Positions 1 to 7,458 of a stretch of DNA of 64,000 nt are shown here, in pieces. Source of the stretch: Geodermatophilus sp. TF02-6 (GTDB taxonomy: Bacteria > Actinomycetota > Actinomycetes > Mycobacteriales > Geodermatophilaceae); assembly GCF_003319115.1 (NCBI RefSeq), contig NZ_QOHF01000013.1:78892-142891 (forward strand), written 5' to 3'. Numbering within the stretch: the stretch's first letter is position 1; every line of letters begins with the position of its first letter. The translations under genes and the position numbers were made by a program. Under the pieces are notes generated by a model. It had not been told where the DNA came from, did not search any database, and saw only the letters and a list, made by a program, of their open reading frames with translations.

Positions 1-448
1 CGCCGAGGTCGCGGCGCATCTGCAGCAGCACCCGGGCCCGCGTGTACCCGTGCCGCGCGGCCAGCTCGGCGGAGCCCGGCAGGTCGCCGTGCGCCCACAC
101 CCGCAGCGGGCGGAGGTCGGCGAGCTGTTCGAGCCGGGTCAGCAGGGCGCGGCCGACCCCGCGGCGCCGGTGCTCGGGGGCGACGACGAGCTCGCCCTCG
201 GCGTCCTCGCTACCCGTGCCGCCCTCGAACCGTGCGTAGCCGGCCAGCGCGCCGTCCGCGGTGGTGGCCAGGACGTCGCGCCCGCCGGGGGGGCCGCCGT
301 GCTGCAGCCGCAGCTCGGCCTCCTCCGACAGCGGGCGGACGCCGTCGGCCGCCGCCGCGGCGCGCAGCAGCGCGAGGACGGCGGCGACGTCGGCCGGGTC
401 GAGCCGGGCGACGTCGCGGACCGCAGCGGCAGCGGACAGGACGGCCTC
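1..448 (-). CDS. mshD: mycothiol synthase MshD, 3' end cut off by window edge
   Basis: N-terminal part of the two-GNAT-domain acetyltransferase that acetylates Cys-GlcN-inositol in the last step of mycothiol synthesis. The reverse-strand frame reads VARLDPADVAAVLALLRAA, then GELVVAPEHRRRGVGRALL (the acetyl-CoA binding R/Q-x-x-G-x-G/A loop), then LRVWAHGDLPGSAELAARHG and LLQMRRDLG. These match the first GNAT domain of M. tuberculosis MshD, including the WAHG and QMRR landmarks. The second GNAT domain lies outside the window. The gene abuts glnR (its frame overlaps the glnR stop at 447-449). No ATG or GTG is near the expected start, so the start (about 437-448, perhaps CTG) is unresolved. The glnR-mshD order matches Rv0818-Rv0819. 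Confidence 0.85.
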
Positions 449-1211
449 AGACCAGCTCGGTGTCGTTCTCCGCGGCCGCCCCCGCGGCCCCGGCCTCCGC
501 CTCGGCGCGCGCAGCCGCCGCCGTCGCGTCGGCCACCTGCTGGTCGAGCTTGTAGCCGACGTTGCGCACGGTGCCGATCAGCGCCTCGTGCTCGGTGCCG
601 AGCTTGGCCCGCAGCCGGCGCACGTGGACGTCGACGGTGCGGGTGCCGCCGAAGTAGTCGTAGCCCCAGATCTCCTGCAGCAGCTGCGCCCGGGAGAAGA
701 CCCGACCCGGGTGCTGGGCCAGGTACTTGAGCAGCTCGAACTCCTTGTAGGTGAGGTCCAGCGGGCGGCCGCGGAGCTTGGCCGAGTAGCTGTGCTCGTC
801 GATGACCAGCTCCCCGGCCTGGGTGACGCCGCCGTCGACACGGTCGGCCGGCACGGTGGCCGCCGTGCGGCGCGCGGTGGCCCACTTCAGCCGCGCGTCG
901 ACCTCCGCCGGGCCGGCGGTGTCGAGCAGGACGTCGTCGACCCCCCAGTCGGCCGACAGCGCGACCAGGCCGCCCTCGGCGAGGACCGCGACGAGCGCCG
1001 AGGCGAGGCCGGTGGAGGACAGCAGCCCGCACAGCGTGCGGGCCTGGATGAGGTCGTGGCGGGCGTCGACGAGGACGACGTCCCCGGAGTCGCCGTCGAG
1101 CAGGCTGGACAGCTCGGGCGCCACCACACGGACGTGGTGGCCCAGGAGGCCGAGAGCGGGCAGCACCTCGGTCGTGGCCTGGCGGGCAGCGGTCATGAGC
1201 ACGAGTCGCAT
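447..1211 (-). CDS. glnR: orphan OmpR-type regulator GlnR
   Basis: 254-residue transcription factor. The receiver-like domain (about 1-115) contains [18 protein letters not shown] and [18 protein letters not shown]. The C-terminal winged helix (about 135-230) contains [39 protein letters not shown] and [10 protein letters not shown]. These strings are close to Streptomyces GlnR. GlnR is the global nitrogen regulator of actinobacteria; its receiver lacks the usual N-terminal acidic pocket and has no cognate kinase, and none is encoded nearby. The start is an ATG preceded by a GAGGAGAC ribosome site. It is transcribed toward mshD with overlap. Nitrogen targets are not identifiable within the window. 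Confidence 0.93.
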   Translation of the reverse strand: MRLVLMTAARQATTEVLPALGLLGHHVRVVAPELSSLLDGDSGDVVLVDARHDLIQARTLCGLLSSTGLASALVAVLAEGGLVALSADWGVDDVLLDTAGPAEVDARLKWATARRTAATVPADRVDGGVTQAGELVIDEHSYSAKLRGRPLDLTYKEFELLKYLAQHPGRVFSRAQLLQEIWGYDYFGGTRTVDVHVRRLRAKLGTEHEALIGTVRNVGYKLDQQVADATAAAARAEAEAGAAGAAAENDTELV

Positions 1212-1380
1212 GTCGTCTCCTCATGGAGCCGGGGACGACCGGGGTCGTCCGGGGGCCCACGACGGCGCTGTCGGAGTGCCGTGAGGATAGCCGACGCGTC
1301 GCCGCGACCCTCCGTCGTCCCGGACCTGCAACACGTGACCGCGCACACCCGACGGCGGAGCGCGGGGCCGGCGGCGACGG

Positions 1381-1408
1381 CGTGTCCGGCCCCGCGGGTC
1401 CGGACACG
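1381..1408. promoter_or_regulatory. palindrome in the glnR divergent intergenic region
   Basis: Perfect 9-bp inverted repeat CGTGTCCGG / CCGGACACG with a 10-nt spacer, lying in the 264-bp gap between the divergent starts of glnR (1211, minus) and the membrane protein (1476, plus). It could be an operator or a hairpin. No recognisable GlnR box was identified. Confidence 0.35.
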
Positions 1409-1475
1409 CCGATGGCGTCGGTCCCACCCCGCTCGTGAACGGATCCGGTCGGGAGGCGTCTGCCACCATCGACGC

Positions 1476-2309
1476 GTGACTGCGGCCGCGCTGGGGACCG
1501 GGATCTCCGCCCGGGGCCACCACCTCCCCGCGGCCGCCGCCGTCGCGGTGGCCACCGCCCTGCTGGTGCTGCTGCCCGGGTACGCGCAGCAGCCGGGCCG
1601 GGTGGTCGCGGTCGCCGTCCTGCAGCTGGTGCTGGTGGCGGCCTGGGTGCCGGCCACCGGCATCCCGGCCCGGGTCGGCGGGCCCGCGCTGGGGGCGGCC
1701 GCGGCCGTCGGCGCGGACCTGCTCGTGGTGTTCCCGGAGCGGCCCGAGCTCGGCTCGCTGCTGGCCGTGCCGGGACTGGGCTTCCTCGCCGCGGTGCTGC
1801 ACCAGATGCTGCGCCGGGCGCCGCGACGCGACGTCGTCGGCTCGCTGGCCGGCGTGGTCCTGCTGATCTGCGCGGTCTGCGCCCTGGCCGTGCTGCTCGT
1901 CGAGCCGCGCGGCCCGGACGGCGGGGCGGCGACGACCGCGCTGCTGATGGTCGGGACGACGCTCGTCGTCGGGCACCTGGTCGACCTGGTGCTGCCGCGG
2001 CCGCCCATCGCACCCGGCCTGCCCCGCGGGGTGCCGGGGCTGGTGCTGTCGGTCCTGGCCGGGACGGCGGTGGCGCTGGTCCGGCACGGATCGCCCGGCC
2101 TGGCCGACCTGGTCTCGGTGCTCCTCGCCGGCCTGGTGCTGGGCTCGGTCGCCGCGCTGGTCGGCCTGGCCGCCGGCTTCGTCACGGTGGGAGAGCCCGG
2201 CGCTGGCGGCCCGCGCCGGACCTGGGCCGCCCCGTTGCTGCAGGCGGTGCTGCCGTTCGCCGCGTGCGCCCCGGTGACCTTCTCCCTCCTGCTGCAGGAC
2301 GTGCTGTGA
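1476..2309 (+). CDS. polytopic membrane protein of unknown function
   Basis: 277 residues, almost entirely hydrophobic, with roughly eight or nine membrane-spanning stretches (for example VVAVAVLQLVLVAAWVPA and GVVLLICAVCALAVLLV). There are no catalytic motifs I recognise. The GTG start at 1476 (VTAAALGTG) is the first in-frame start in the divergent gap. The gene ends in a GTGA overlap with the DUF2993 gene, so the two are probably translationally coupled and may act together at the membrane. The family is not recognised; Leu/Val/Ala richness alone does not give function. Confidence 0.75.
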   Translation: MTAAALGTGISARGHHLPAAAAVAVATALLVLLPGYAQQPGRVVAVAVLQLVLVAAWVPATGIPARVGGPALGAAAAVGADLLVVFPERPELGSLLAVPGLGFLAAVLHQMLRRAPRRDVVGSLAGVVLLICAVCALAVLLVEPRGPDGGAATTALLMVGTTLVVGHLVDLVLPRPPIAPGLPRGVPGLVLSVLAGTAVALVRHGSPGLADLVSVLLAGLVLGSVAALVGLAAGFVTVGEPGAGGPRRTWAAPLLQAVLPFAACAPVTFSLLLQDVL

Positions 2310-3010
2310 GACGCCGGCCGGTGCTGGTGCTGCTGGTCGTGCTGCTGGTCCTGGCCGGCCTGGCCGTCGTCGCCGACCGGGTGGTCGTGGGCATCGCCGA
2401 GGACCGCGTGGCGCGGTTGATCGCCGAGCGGGGACGGCTGGCCGGGCGGCCGGACGTGCAGATCGAGGGCTTCCCGTTCCTCACCCAGGCGGTCCGCGGC
2501 CGCTACGACGACGTGCGGATCGCGCTGACCGCCGCCGACCTCGACCAGCCCGCGGGCACCCGTGCCGACGTCTCGCTGCGCGGCGTCCACGTGCCGCTGT
2601 CCGACGTGCTCTCCGGCTCGGTGCAGGAGGTGCCGGTCGAGCACGTCGACGGGACGGTGACCCTGTCCTACGACCTGCTGGCGCAGCGGCTGGGCCCCGG
2701 CACGACGCTGGCCCGGGAGGGCGACGGCCTGCGCGTCCAGCGGACCGTGGAGGTCGCCGGGGTCACGGTGCCCCTCACCGCGACCGGCACCATCGCCCTC
2801 GACGGCGACGAGATCCTGTTCGACGTGCAGGACGTCTCGAGCGAGGACGAGCACGTGCCCGACTTCATCGTCGACCAGGCCAGCGACCTGCTCGACCTGC
2901 GCTACGGGGTGCCGGACCTGCCCTTCGGCCTGCGGGTGACCGGGGTCAGCGTCGCCGACGACGGCGTGGACGTCGCCTTCTCGGCCACCGACACGGTGCT
3001 GCGGGGCTGA
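2306..3010 (+). CDS. DUF2993 protein, LmeA-like
   Basis: 234 residues. An N-terminal signal anchor (VLVLLVVLLVLAGLAVVADR) is followed by a soluble extracytoplasmic domain with IAEDRVARLI, DVQIEGFPFLTQAVRGRYDD and a C-terminal LPFGLRVTGVSVADDGVDV. This is the DUF2993 layout of mycobacterial LmeA (Rv0817c), implicated in lipomannan elongation. The GTG start overlaps the upstream stop (GTGA at 2306-2309). Placement beside glnR, a thioredoxin and CysA/SseC reproduces the Rv0814c-Rv0818 order. A role in envelope glycolipid maturation is inferred from family and synteny only. Confidence 0.85.
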   Translation: MRRRPVLVLLVVLLVLAGLAVVADRVVVGIAEDRVARLIAERGRLAGRPDVQIEGFPFLTQAVRGRYDDVRIALTAADLDQPAGTRADVSLRGVHVPLSDVLSGSVQEVPVEHVDGTVTLSYDLLAQRLGPGTTLAREGDGLRVQRTVEVAGVTVPLTATGTIALDGDEILFDVQDVSSEDEHVPDFIVDQASDLLDLRYGVPDLPFGLRVTGVSVADDGVDVAFSATDTVLRG

Positions 3011-3011
3011 G

Positions 3012-3072
3012 GAAGGGCCCTCCTGCCTCCCACCGCTCACGAGCTCGCGGAGAACCCGGCAGGAGGGCCGTC
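3012..3072. repeat. family A intergenic hairpin repeat
   Basis: Imperfect long hairpin directly after the DUF2993 stop. Outer arms GGGCCCTCCTGCC and GGCAGGAGGGCC flank a core with CCACCGCTCACGAGCTCGCGG. It shares its core (CTCRCRAGCTCG) and G/C-rich arms with about ten other intergenic elements in this window. It could terminate transcription, but its recurrence in varied contexts marks it as a dispersed repeat. Confidence 0.75.
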
Positions 3073-3114
3073 CTCGACCGGAACAGCCGCCGCCCGAGCC
3101 GGGTTGGGCGGGTC

Positions 3115-3468
3115 GTGGAGCGGATCGCGACCGCGGTGCTCGAGGCCCTGGGCGTGCGCCCGGAGGACGCCGACCTGACCGTCGTGCAGTTCTCGACGGC
3201 GTTCTGCGGGCCGTGCCGGGCGACCCGGGCGCGGCTGCGGCAGCTGCACGTGACCCGGCCCGGGCTGGCCTGCGTCGAGGTCGACGCGGAGAGCCACCTG
3301 GACGCCGTCCGCGCGCTCGACGTCCGGCGGACGCCGACCCTGTTCTGGCTCGACCGCACCGGCCGGCTGCTCGGCCGCAGCGACGGGGCGCCGCGGCCCG
3401 CCGAGCTGACCGCCCTGGTCGCGGCCCACCTCCCGGCTCCCGGTGCGCGGGGCGGGCGGGAGGTGTGA
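3115..3468 (+). CDS. thioredoxin-fold protein (ThiX-like)
   Basis: 117 residues with a thioredoxin fold. TVVQFSTAFCGPCRATRARL holds the CGPC redox motif, and VRALDVRRTPTLFWLD holds the cis-Pro after RRT. The length is typical of small thioredoxins. The GTG start at 3115 is the only in-frame start near the domain. It lies upstream of the sulfurtransferase/SseC pair, as Rv0816c does relative to Rv0815c-Rv0814c, suggesting it reduces or recycles sulfur carriers in sulfane-sulfur metabolism. That role is inferred from context. Confidence 0.88.
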   Translation: MERIATAVLEALGVRPEDADLTVVQFSTAFCGPCRATRARLRQLHVTRPGLACVEVDAESHLDAVRALDVRRTPTLFWLDRTGRLLGRSDGAPRPAELTALVAAHLPAPGARGGREV

Positions 3469-3725
3469 TCCGTTACCCTTTCCAGCCGTGGGCATCCTGC
3501 TGACCTCCCGCCGCACAGTGGACCTGTGCCGCGTCGGCAGCTGTCTCTGTCCGGCCTCCTGAGGGCGGCCCACCTCGCCCCGGCGTGCCCCGGCCGCCGT
3601 CCGGGAGCGCTCGCCGTTCCCGCGTCCCCACCGACCGAGCAGCCCGTCGGCGTCCGGGGGCCGCGTCCCGCCCTCGTCCCCACCCGACCGAACGCGCACA
3701 CCCGACCAAGGGAGGAACACCCCGC

Positions 3726-4559
3726 ATGAGCCGCAACGACGTGCTCGTCTCCGCCGACTGGGCCCAGGAGCACATCGGCGCTCCCGGCATCGTCTTCGTC
3801 GAGGTCGACGAGGACACCAGCGCCTACGACAAGGGCCACATCGAGGGCGCGGTCAAGCTGGACTGGAAGGAAGACCTGCAGGACCCGCTGCGCCGCGACT
3901 TCGTGAGCAAGGAGCAGTTCGAGCAGCTGCTGTCCGAGCGCGGCATCAGCAACGACGACACCGTCGTCCTCTACGGCGGCAACAACAACTGGTTCGCCGC
4001 GTACGCGTACTGGTACTTCAAGCTCTACGGCCACTCCGACGTCAAGCTGATCGACGGCGGCCGCAAGAAGTGGGAGCTCGACAGCCGCCCGCTGTCGGAG
4101 GACCCGGTCGAGCGCCCGGCCACCCAGTACGTGGCCAAGGACCCCGACACCTCCATCCGCGCCTTCCGCGACGAGGTCGTCGCCGCCATCGGGCAGCAGA
4201 ACCTGGTCGACGTCCGCTCGCCCGACGAGTTCGCCGGCAAGCTGGTCGCCCCCGCCCACCTGCCGCAGGAGGGCGCGCAGCGCCCGGGCCACATCCCGAC
4301 CGCGGTCAACGTGCCGTGGAGCAAGGCGGCCAACGAGGACGGCACCTTCAAGAGCGACGAGGAGCTGGCCGGGCTCTACGCCGACGCCGGCCTGGACGCG
4401 TCGAAGGACACCATCGCCTACTGCCGCATCGGCGAGCGCTCGAGCCACACCTGGTTCGTGCTGCGCGAGCTGCTGGGACACCAGAACGTGAAGAACTACG
4501 ACGGCTCGTGGACCGAGTACGGCTCGCTGGTCGGCGTCCCGATCGAGAAGGGAGCCTGA
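3726..4559 (+). CDS. two-domain thiosulfate sulfurtransferase (CysA/SseA-like rhodanese)
   Basis: 277 residues, two rhodanese domains. The N-terminal domain (about 8-125) is structural. The C-terminal domain (about 145-270) carries the active-site loop CRIGERSS with nucleophile Cys233. It is predicted to transfer sulfane sulfur from thiosulfate to acceptors such as cyanide or thioredoxin. The ATG at 3726 is preceded by a strong AGGGAGG ribosome site. SseC follows 2 nt after the stop, so the two form an operon, as in mycobacteria where CysA2/CysA3 are paired with SseC1/SseC2. Confidence 0.92.
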   Translation: MSRNDVLVSADWAQEHIGAPGIVFVEVDEDTSAYDKGHIEGAVKLDWKEDLQDPLRRDFVSKEQFEQLLSERGISNDDTVVLYGGNNNWFAAYAYWYFKLYGHSDVKLIDGGRKKWELDSRPLSEDPVERPATQYVAKDPDTSIRAFRDEVVAAIGQQNLVDVRSPDEFAGKLVAPAHLPQEGAQRPGHIPTAVNVPWSKAANEDGTFKSDEELAGLYADAGLDASKDTIAYCRIGERSSHTWFVLRELLGHQNVKNYDGSWTEYGSLVGVPIEKGA

Positions 4560-4561
4560 GC

Positions 4562-4855
4562 ATGTGCGGCGCCCCCAAGCAGGGCGGCAGCCTGGCCGGC
4601 ATCGACCTGGACACCCAGACGGTGATCCAGGGGTCGGTGTGGCACGACGGCGCTCCGGTCGCCGGCGCCTACGTGCGGCTGCTGGACGCGACCGACGAGT
4701 TCACCGCCGAGGTGGTCTCCAGCCCGGAGGGCGAGTTCCGCTTCTTCGCCGCGCCCGGTGAGTGGAAGATCCGCTCGCTCGCGCCGGTGGGCAAGGGCGA
4801 GCGGGTGCTCACCGCCGACGTCGGCCTCAACGAGACCACGGTCGCGATCGGCTGA
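4562..4855 (+). CDS. DUF1416 protein, SseC-like
   Basis: 97 residues, MCGAPKQGGSLAGIDL start, then a predicted beta-sandwich with VIQGSVWHDGAPVAGAYVRL and GEFRFFAAPGEWKIRSLAP, a transthyretin/carboxypeptidase-regulatory-like pattern. It is a member of the actinobacterial SseC family that always sits beside the rhodanese CysA. The conserved N-terminal Cys2 could take part in sulfur handling, which is inference. The ATG lies 2 nt after the sulfurtransferase stop. Confidence 0.88.
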   Translation: MCGAPKQGGSLAGIDLDTQTVIQGSVWHDGAPVAGAYVRLLDATDEFTAEVVSSPEGEFRFFAAPGEWKIRSLAPVGKGERVLTADVGLNETTVAIG

Positions 4856-4875
4856 AGGACCCTGGAGGGGTCGTG

Positions 4876-4911
4876 CAGCGCCCGTCACCGGTTGCCCGGG
4901 GACGGGCGCTG
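4876..4911 (+). terminator. hairpin terminator after sseC
   Basis: Perfect 11-bp stem CAGCGCCCGTC / GACGGGCGCTG with a 14-nt loop, 20 nt after the SseC stop, between convergent genes (TetR ends at 4979 on the other strand). There is no strong T tract, as is usual at this GC content. Confidence 0.7.
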
Positions 4912-4978
4912 TCGCATGTTGCGGCACGTACCGAGTCCGCACGGCTCGCTCGCCTCCGGCCGGGCTCGACCGAGACCG

Positions 4979-5692
4979 TCATCCACGGCCCAGGCCGACG
5001 AGGGCGGCCAGCTCGTCCGTCACCCGGTCGAAGTAGCGGTCGCCGTCCTCCACCGAGCCGACGAAGTGCCCGAACAGCTCGAAGCTGATCGTCCCGAACA
5101 GCGAGCTCCAGGCCAGCAGCGCGCGCAGCCGGACGGCGTCGTCGAGGGCGGGGTGCTCCCCGCCCAGGACCGCGACGGCGTCGTCGCTGACCAGCTCCGG
5201 GTCCCGCGCGCGCCCGGCCGCCGCGGGCAGCGCGCCGCTGCGGGCCGCGTCGCCCAGGATCCGACCCAGGACGACGCCGACGCGCGCGGCCGCGGGCACC
5301 GTGTCGCGGGGAGCCGTGTAGCCCGGCACGGGCGAGCCGTAGAGCAGCGCGTACTCGTGCGGGTGCGCCCGCGTCCAGTTCCGGACGGCGCGGCACACGG
5401 CCAGCCAGCGCTCCCGTGGCGGCGCGGACGGGTCGTCGGCGGCCTCCGCGGCGGCGCCGAGCGCGTCGTAGCCGTCGAGGATCAGCCGGGTCAGCAGGTC
5501 GTCCCGGCTCGGGAAGTAGCGGTAGAGCGCGGAGGAGGCCATGCCCAGCTCCCGCGCGACGGCCCGCAGCGACAGCGCGGCCGCGCCGACCTCGGCCAGC
5601 TGCCGGCGTGCGGCGGCGGTGATCTCACCGATCACCTCGGCGCGGACGCGTTCCCGCACGCTCGTCGTCACGGCCGCCATCCTGCCTGTCAT
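4979..5692 (-). CDS. TetR/AcrR-family repressor with WHG-type C-terminal domain
   Basis: 237 residues. The N-terminal HTH includes ALSLRAVARELGMASSALYR and YFPSRDDLLTRLI. The C-terminal ligand/dimer domain ends in LLAWSSLFGTISFELFGHF, the W-x-G pattern of TetR_WHG regulators. An ATG at 5692 (MTGRMAAV) or at 5680 (MAAVTTSV) could be the start. The second has the better-placed purine tract and leaves the operator fully upstream. It is divergent from the epimerase gene, with three copies of one palindrome in the gap, so it very probably represses itself and the epimerase. Confidence 0.88.
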   Translation of the reverse strand: MTGRMAAVTTSVRERVRAEVIGEITAAARRQLAEVGAAALSLRAVARELGMASSALYRYFPSRDDLLTRLILDGYDALGAAAEAADDPSAPPRERWLAVCRAVRNWTRAHPHEYALLYGSPVPGYTAPRDTVPAAARVGVVLGRILGDAARSGALPAAAGRARDPELVSDDAVAVLGGEHPALDDAVRLRALLAWSSLFGTISFELFGHFVGSVEDGDRYFDRVTDELAALVGLGRG

Positions 5693-5725
5693 GAGCGGTG
5701 CGCGCAAATATGAGCACCGCTCTTG
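5693..5725. promoter_or_regulatory. TetR operator, proximal pair
   Basis: GAGCGGTGC (5693-5701) and GCACCGCTC (5714-5722) form a perfect 9-bp inverted repeat with a 12-nt spacer immediately upstream of the TetR start. Read on the minus strand, 5711-5725 is AAGAGCGGTGCTCAT, the same core as the distal site at 5763. Confidence 0.65.
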
Positions 5726-5760
5726 ACGACCAGGACGGGCTGTGCGAGCGTCGTCCGCAA

Positions 5761-5779
5761 CCGAGAGCAGTGCTCTCGG
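5761..5779. promoter_or_regulatory. TetR operator, distal site
   Basis: CCGAGAGCAGTGCTCTCGG is a 9-bp perfect inverted repeat around one central base, 19 nt upstream of the epimerase GTG. Its core AGAGCnGTGCTCT recurs at 5711-5725 and partly at 5691-5703. Confidence 0.7.
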
Positions 5780-5797
5780 ACAAATCGAGGAGGAGCC

Positions 5798-6742
5798 GTG
5801 GGACTGCACGTCATCGTGGGCAAGGGGCCGGTCGGGACGACGACGGCGGAGGTGCTCGCCGGGCGCGGGCACCGCGTCCGGGTGCTCTCGCGCAGCGGCG
5901 GGGTGTCGACCGAGGCCGTCGAGCACCGCCGGGTGGACGCCGCCGACGCCGGGGCCGTGGCGGCCGCGGCCGACGGCGCGGACGCCCTCTACAACGCGGT
6001 CAACCCCGCCTACCACCGCTGGGCCACCGACTGGCCGCCGGTCGCCACGGCGCTGCTGACCGCGGCCGAGCGGACCGGTGCGGTGCTGGTCACCATGGCC
6101 AACCTCTACGTGTACGGCCGGCCGGCCGGCCCGATGACCCCGGACAGCCCGCTGGCCGCGACCGACGTCAAGGGCCGGGTGCGCATCGCCATGTGGCGGG
6201 AGGCGCTGGCCGCGCACGAGGCCGGTCGGGTGCGGGTGACCGAGGCCCGGGCGGCGGACTTCGTCGGTCCGCAGGTGCCGGCCGAGCACTCGCACCTGGT
6301 CCGGCAGCTGCCCGCGCTGCGCCGCGGCCGGCGGGCCTGGGTGGTCGGCGACCCCGACGCCCTCCGCAGCTGGGCCTACCTGCCCGACGTCGCGGCCACG
6401 CTGGCGACCCTGGGCACCGACGAGCGGGCGCTCGGGCGGGCCTGGCACGTGCCCAGCCCGCCGCCGCGCTCGCAGCGGCAGGCCCTCACCGACCTCGCGG
6501 CGGCGATGTCCTCGCCGGCCCACCCGGTGCCCCCGGCGCGGGTCGGCAGCATCCCGTGGCCGGTGCTGCGCGCGCTGGGGCTGGTCTCGCCGATGCTGCG
6601 CGAGGTCGTGGCCGTCCGGCACCAGTTCGACCAGGAGTACGTGACCGACGCCTCGGCCACGACCGCCACCTTCGGCCTGACCGCGACGCCCTGGGCGGAG
6701 GTCGTGGCGGCGACGGCGGCGTCGTCCCCGGCGACTGCCTGA
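5798..6742 (+). CDS. NAD(P)-dependent epimerase/NmrA-like atypical SDR
   Basis: 314 residues. The Rossmann start HVIVGKGPVGTTTAEVLAGR keeps a glycine-rich dinucleotide loop (GKGPVG). It is followed by ADALYNAVNPAYHRWATDWP and MANLYVYGRPAGPMTP (the Y-x-x-x-K-type active site region is atypical: VYG then no clear YxxxK). The substrate is unknown. The GTG at 5798 follows GAGGAGG at a good distance; a further-upstream in-frame start would lie inside the operator region. It is controlled by the divergent TetR, so the enzyme probably handles the regulator's inducer or a related compound. Confidence 0.82.
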   Translation: MGLHVIVGKGPVGTTTAEVLAGRGHRVRVLSRSGGVSTEAVEHRRVDAADAGAVAAAADGADALYNAVNPAYHRWATDWPPVATALLTAAERTGAVLVTMANLYVYGRPAGPMTPDSPLAATDVKGRVRIAMWREALAAHEAGRVRVTEARAADFVGPQVPAEHSHLVRQLPALRRGRRAWVVGDPDALRSWAYLPDVAATLATLGTDERALGRAWHVPSPPPRSQRQALTDLAAAMSSPAHPVPPARVGSIPWPVLRALGLVSPMLREVVAVRHQFDQEYVTDASATTATFGLTATPWAEVVAATAASSPATA

Positions 6743-6743
6743 T

Positions 6744-6798
6744 GAAGGACCCCCTCCCCACCCCTCGCGAGCTCGGGGTGGTACCCGGGAGGGGGCCG
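6744..6798. repeat. family A intergenic hairpin repeat
   Basis: Begins at the epimerase stop (TGAAGGACCCCCTCC) and continues through CACCCCTCGCGAGCTCGGGGTG, a perfect inner stem, to CCCGGGAGGGGGCC. Same core and arms as the other family A copies. Confidence 0.75.
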
Positions 6799-6823
6799 GC
6801 CGGGCGGTCCTACGGTGGGACGC

Positions 6824-6928
6824 ATGGTCTCTGCCTGGGTCCTCGTCACCCTGGCGTCGCTCGCCGCCCTGGGCAGCGGGTACGGCGCCCTTCGGCTCGC
6901 CCGCCGGCCGCAGGAGCCGGGTCGGTGA
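6824..6928 (+). CDS. possible 34-residue single-span membrane peptide
   Basis: ATG at 6824, starting MVSAWVLVTLASLAALGSGY and ending ARRPQEPGR. One hydrophobic helix is followed by a basic tail. Its stop overlaps the GTG of the nitrobindin-like gene (GTGA), the coupling used throughout this window, which is the main reason to take it seriously. No clear ribosome site and no known family. Confidence 0.4.
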   Translation: MVSAWVLVTLASLAALGSGYGALRLARRPQEPGR

Positions 6929-7458
6929 GCGACGCCACCGAGCTGCCGGTGCCCGACACCGTCGACGTCCGCTCCGGGCCCGAGGTCTCCGAGGAGCTGC
7001 TGGCCGTCCTGCCGCTGCTCGGCGAGTGGCACGGCGAGGGACAGGCCGCGGGAGCCGAGGGGGACCACCGCTTCGGTCAGTGGATCCGGTTCAGCCACGA
7101 CGGCCGCGGGTTCCTGGCCTACGAGTCGCGCACCTGGCGGCTCACCGACGACGGGCGGATCGTGGGGCCGCAGTCGCGCGAGTCCGGCTTCTGGCGGCCC
7201 CGCGGGCGGGACGACGTCGAGCTGCTGGTGGTCAGCTCCGACGGGCTGCTGGAGCTCTACGTCGGGCGGGCCCGGACGACGACCAGCTGGGAGCTGTCCA
7301 GCGACGTCCTCGCCCGAACACCGGACGCCCCGGACGTGGCTCGCGTCGTCCGGCTCTACGGCATCGTCGAGGGGGCGCTGATGTACGCCATCGACCGCGC
7401 CGGCGCCGACGAGCCGCTGCGGCCCACGATGTCGGCCCGGCTGGAGCGGATCCGGTGA
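6925..7458 (+). CDS. nitrobindin-like heme-binding beta-barrel (DUF1794/FABP-like)
   Basis: 177 residues. The signature G-x-W-x-G-x-G appears as LLGEWHGEGQA, followed by FGQWIRFSHDGRGFLAYESR and a C-terminal ARVVRLYGIVEGALMYAID and PLRPTMSARLER. This matches Rv0813c-type nitrobindins, small 10-strand barrels that bind ferric heme and isomerise peroxynitrite. The heme-ligating His expected near the C-terminus is not obvious here, so heme binding is uncertain. The GTG start at 6925 overlaps the preceding peptide; the stop overlaps the DUF885 GTG. Neighbourhood agrees with Rv0813c near SseC. Confidence 0.85.
   Translation: MSDATELPVPDTVDVRSGPEVSEELLAVLPLLGEWHGEGQAAGAEGDHRFGQWIRFSHDGRGFLAYESRTWRLTDDGRIVGPQSRESGFWRPRGRDDVELLVVSSDGLLELYVGRARTTTSWELSSDVLARTPDAPDVARVVRLYGIVEGALMYAIDRAGADEPLRPTMSARLERIR

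Noticed and set aside
261..2309. Very long reading frames on the opposite strands of real genes
   Set aside because: They are by-products of high GC content; they lack family motifs and conflict with well-supported genes.
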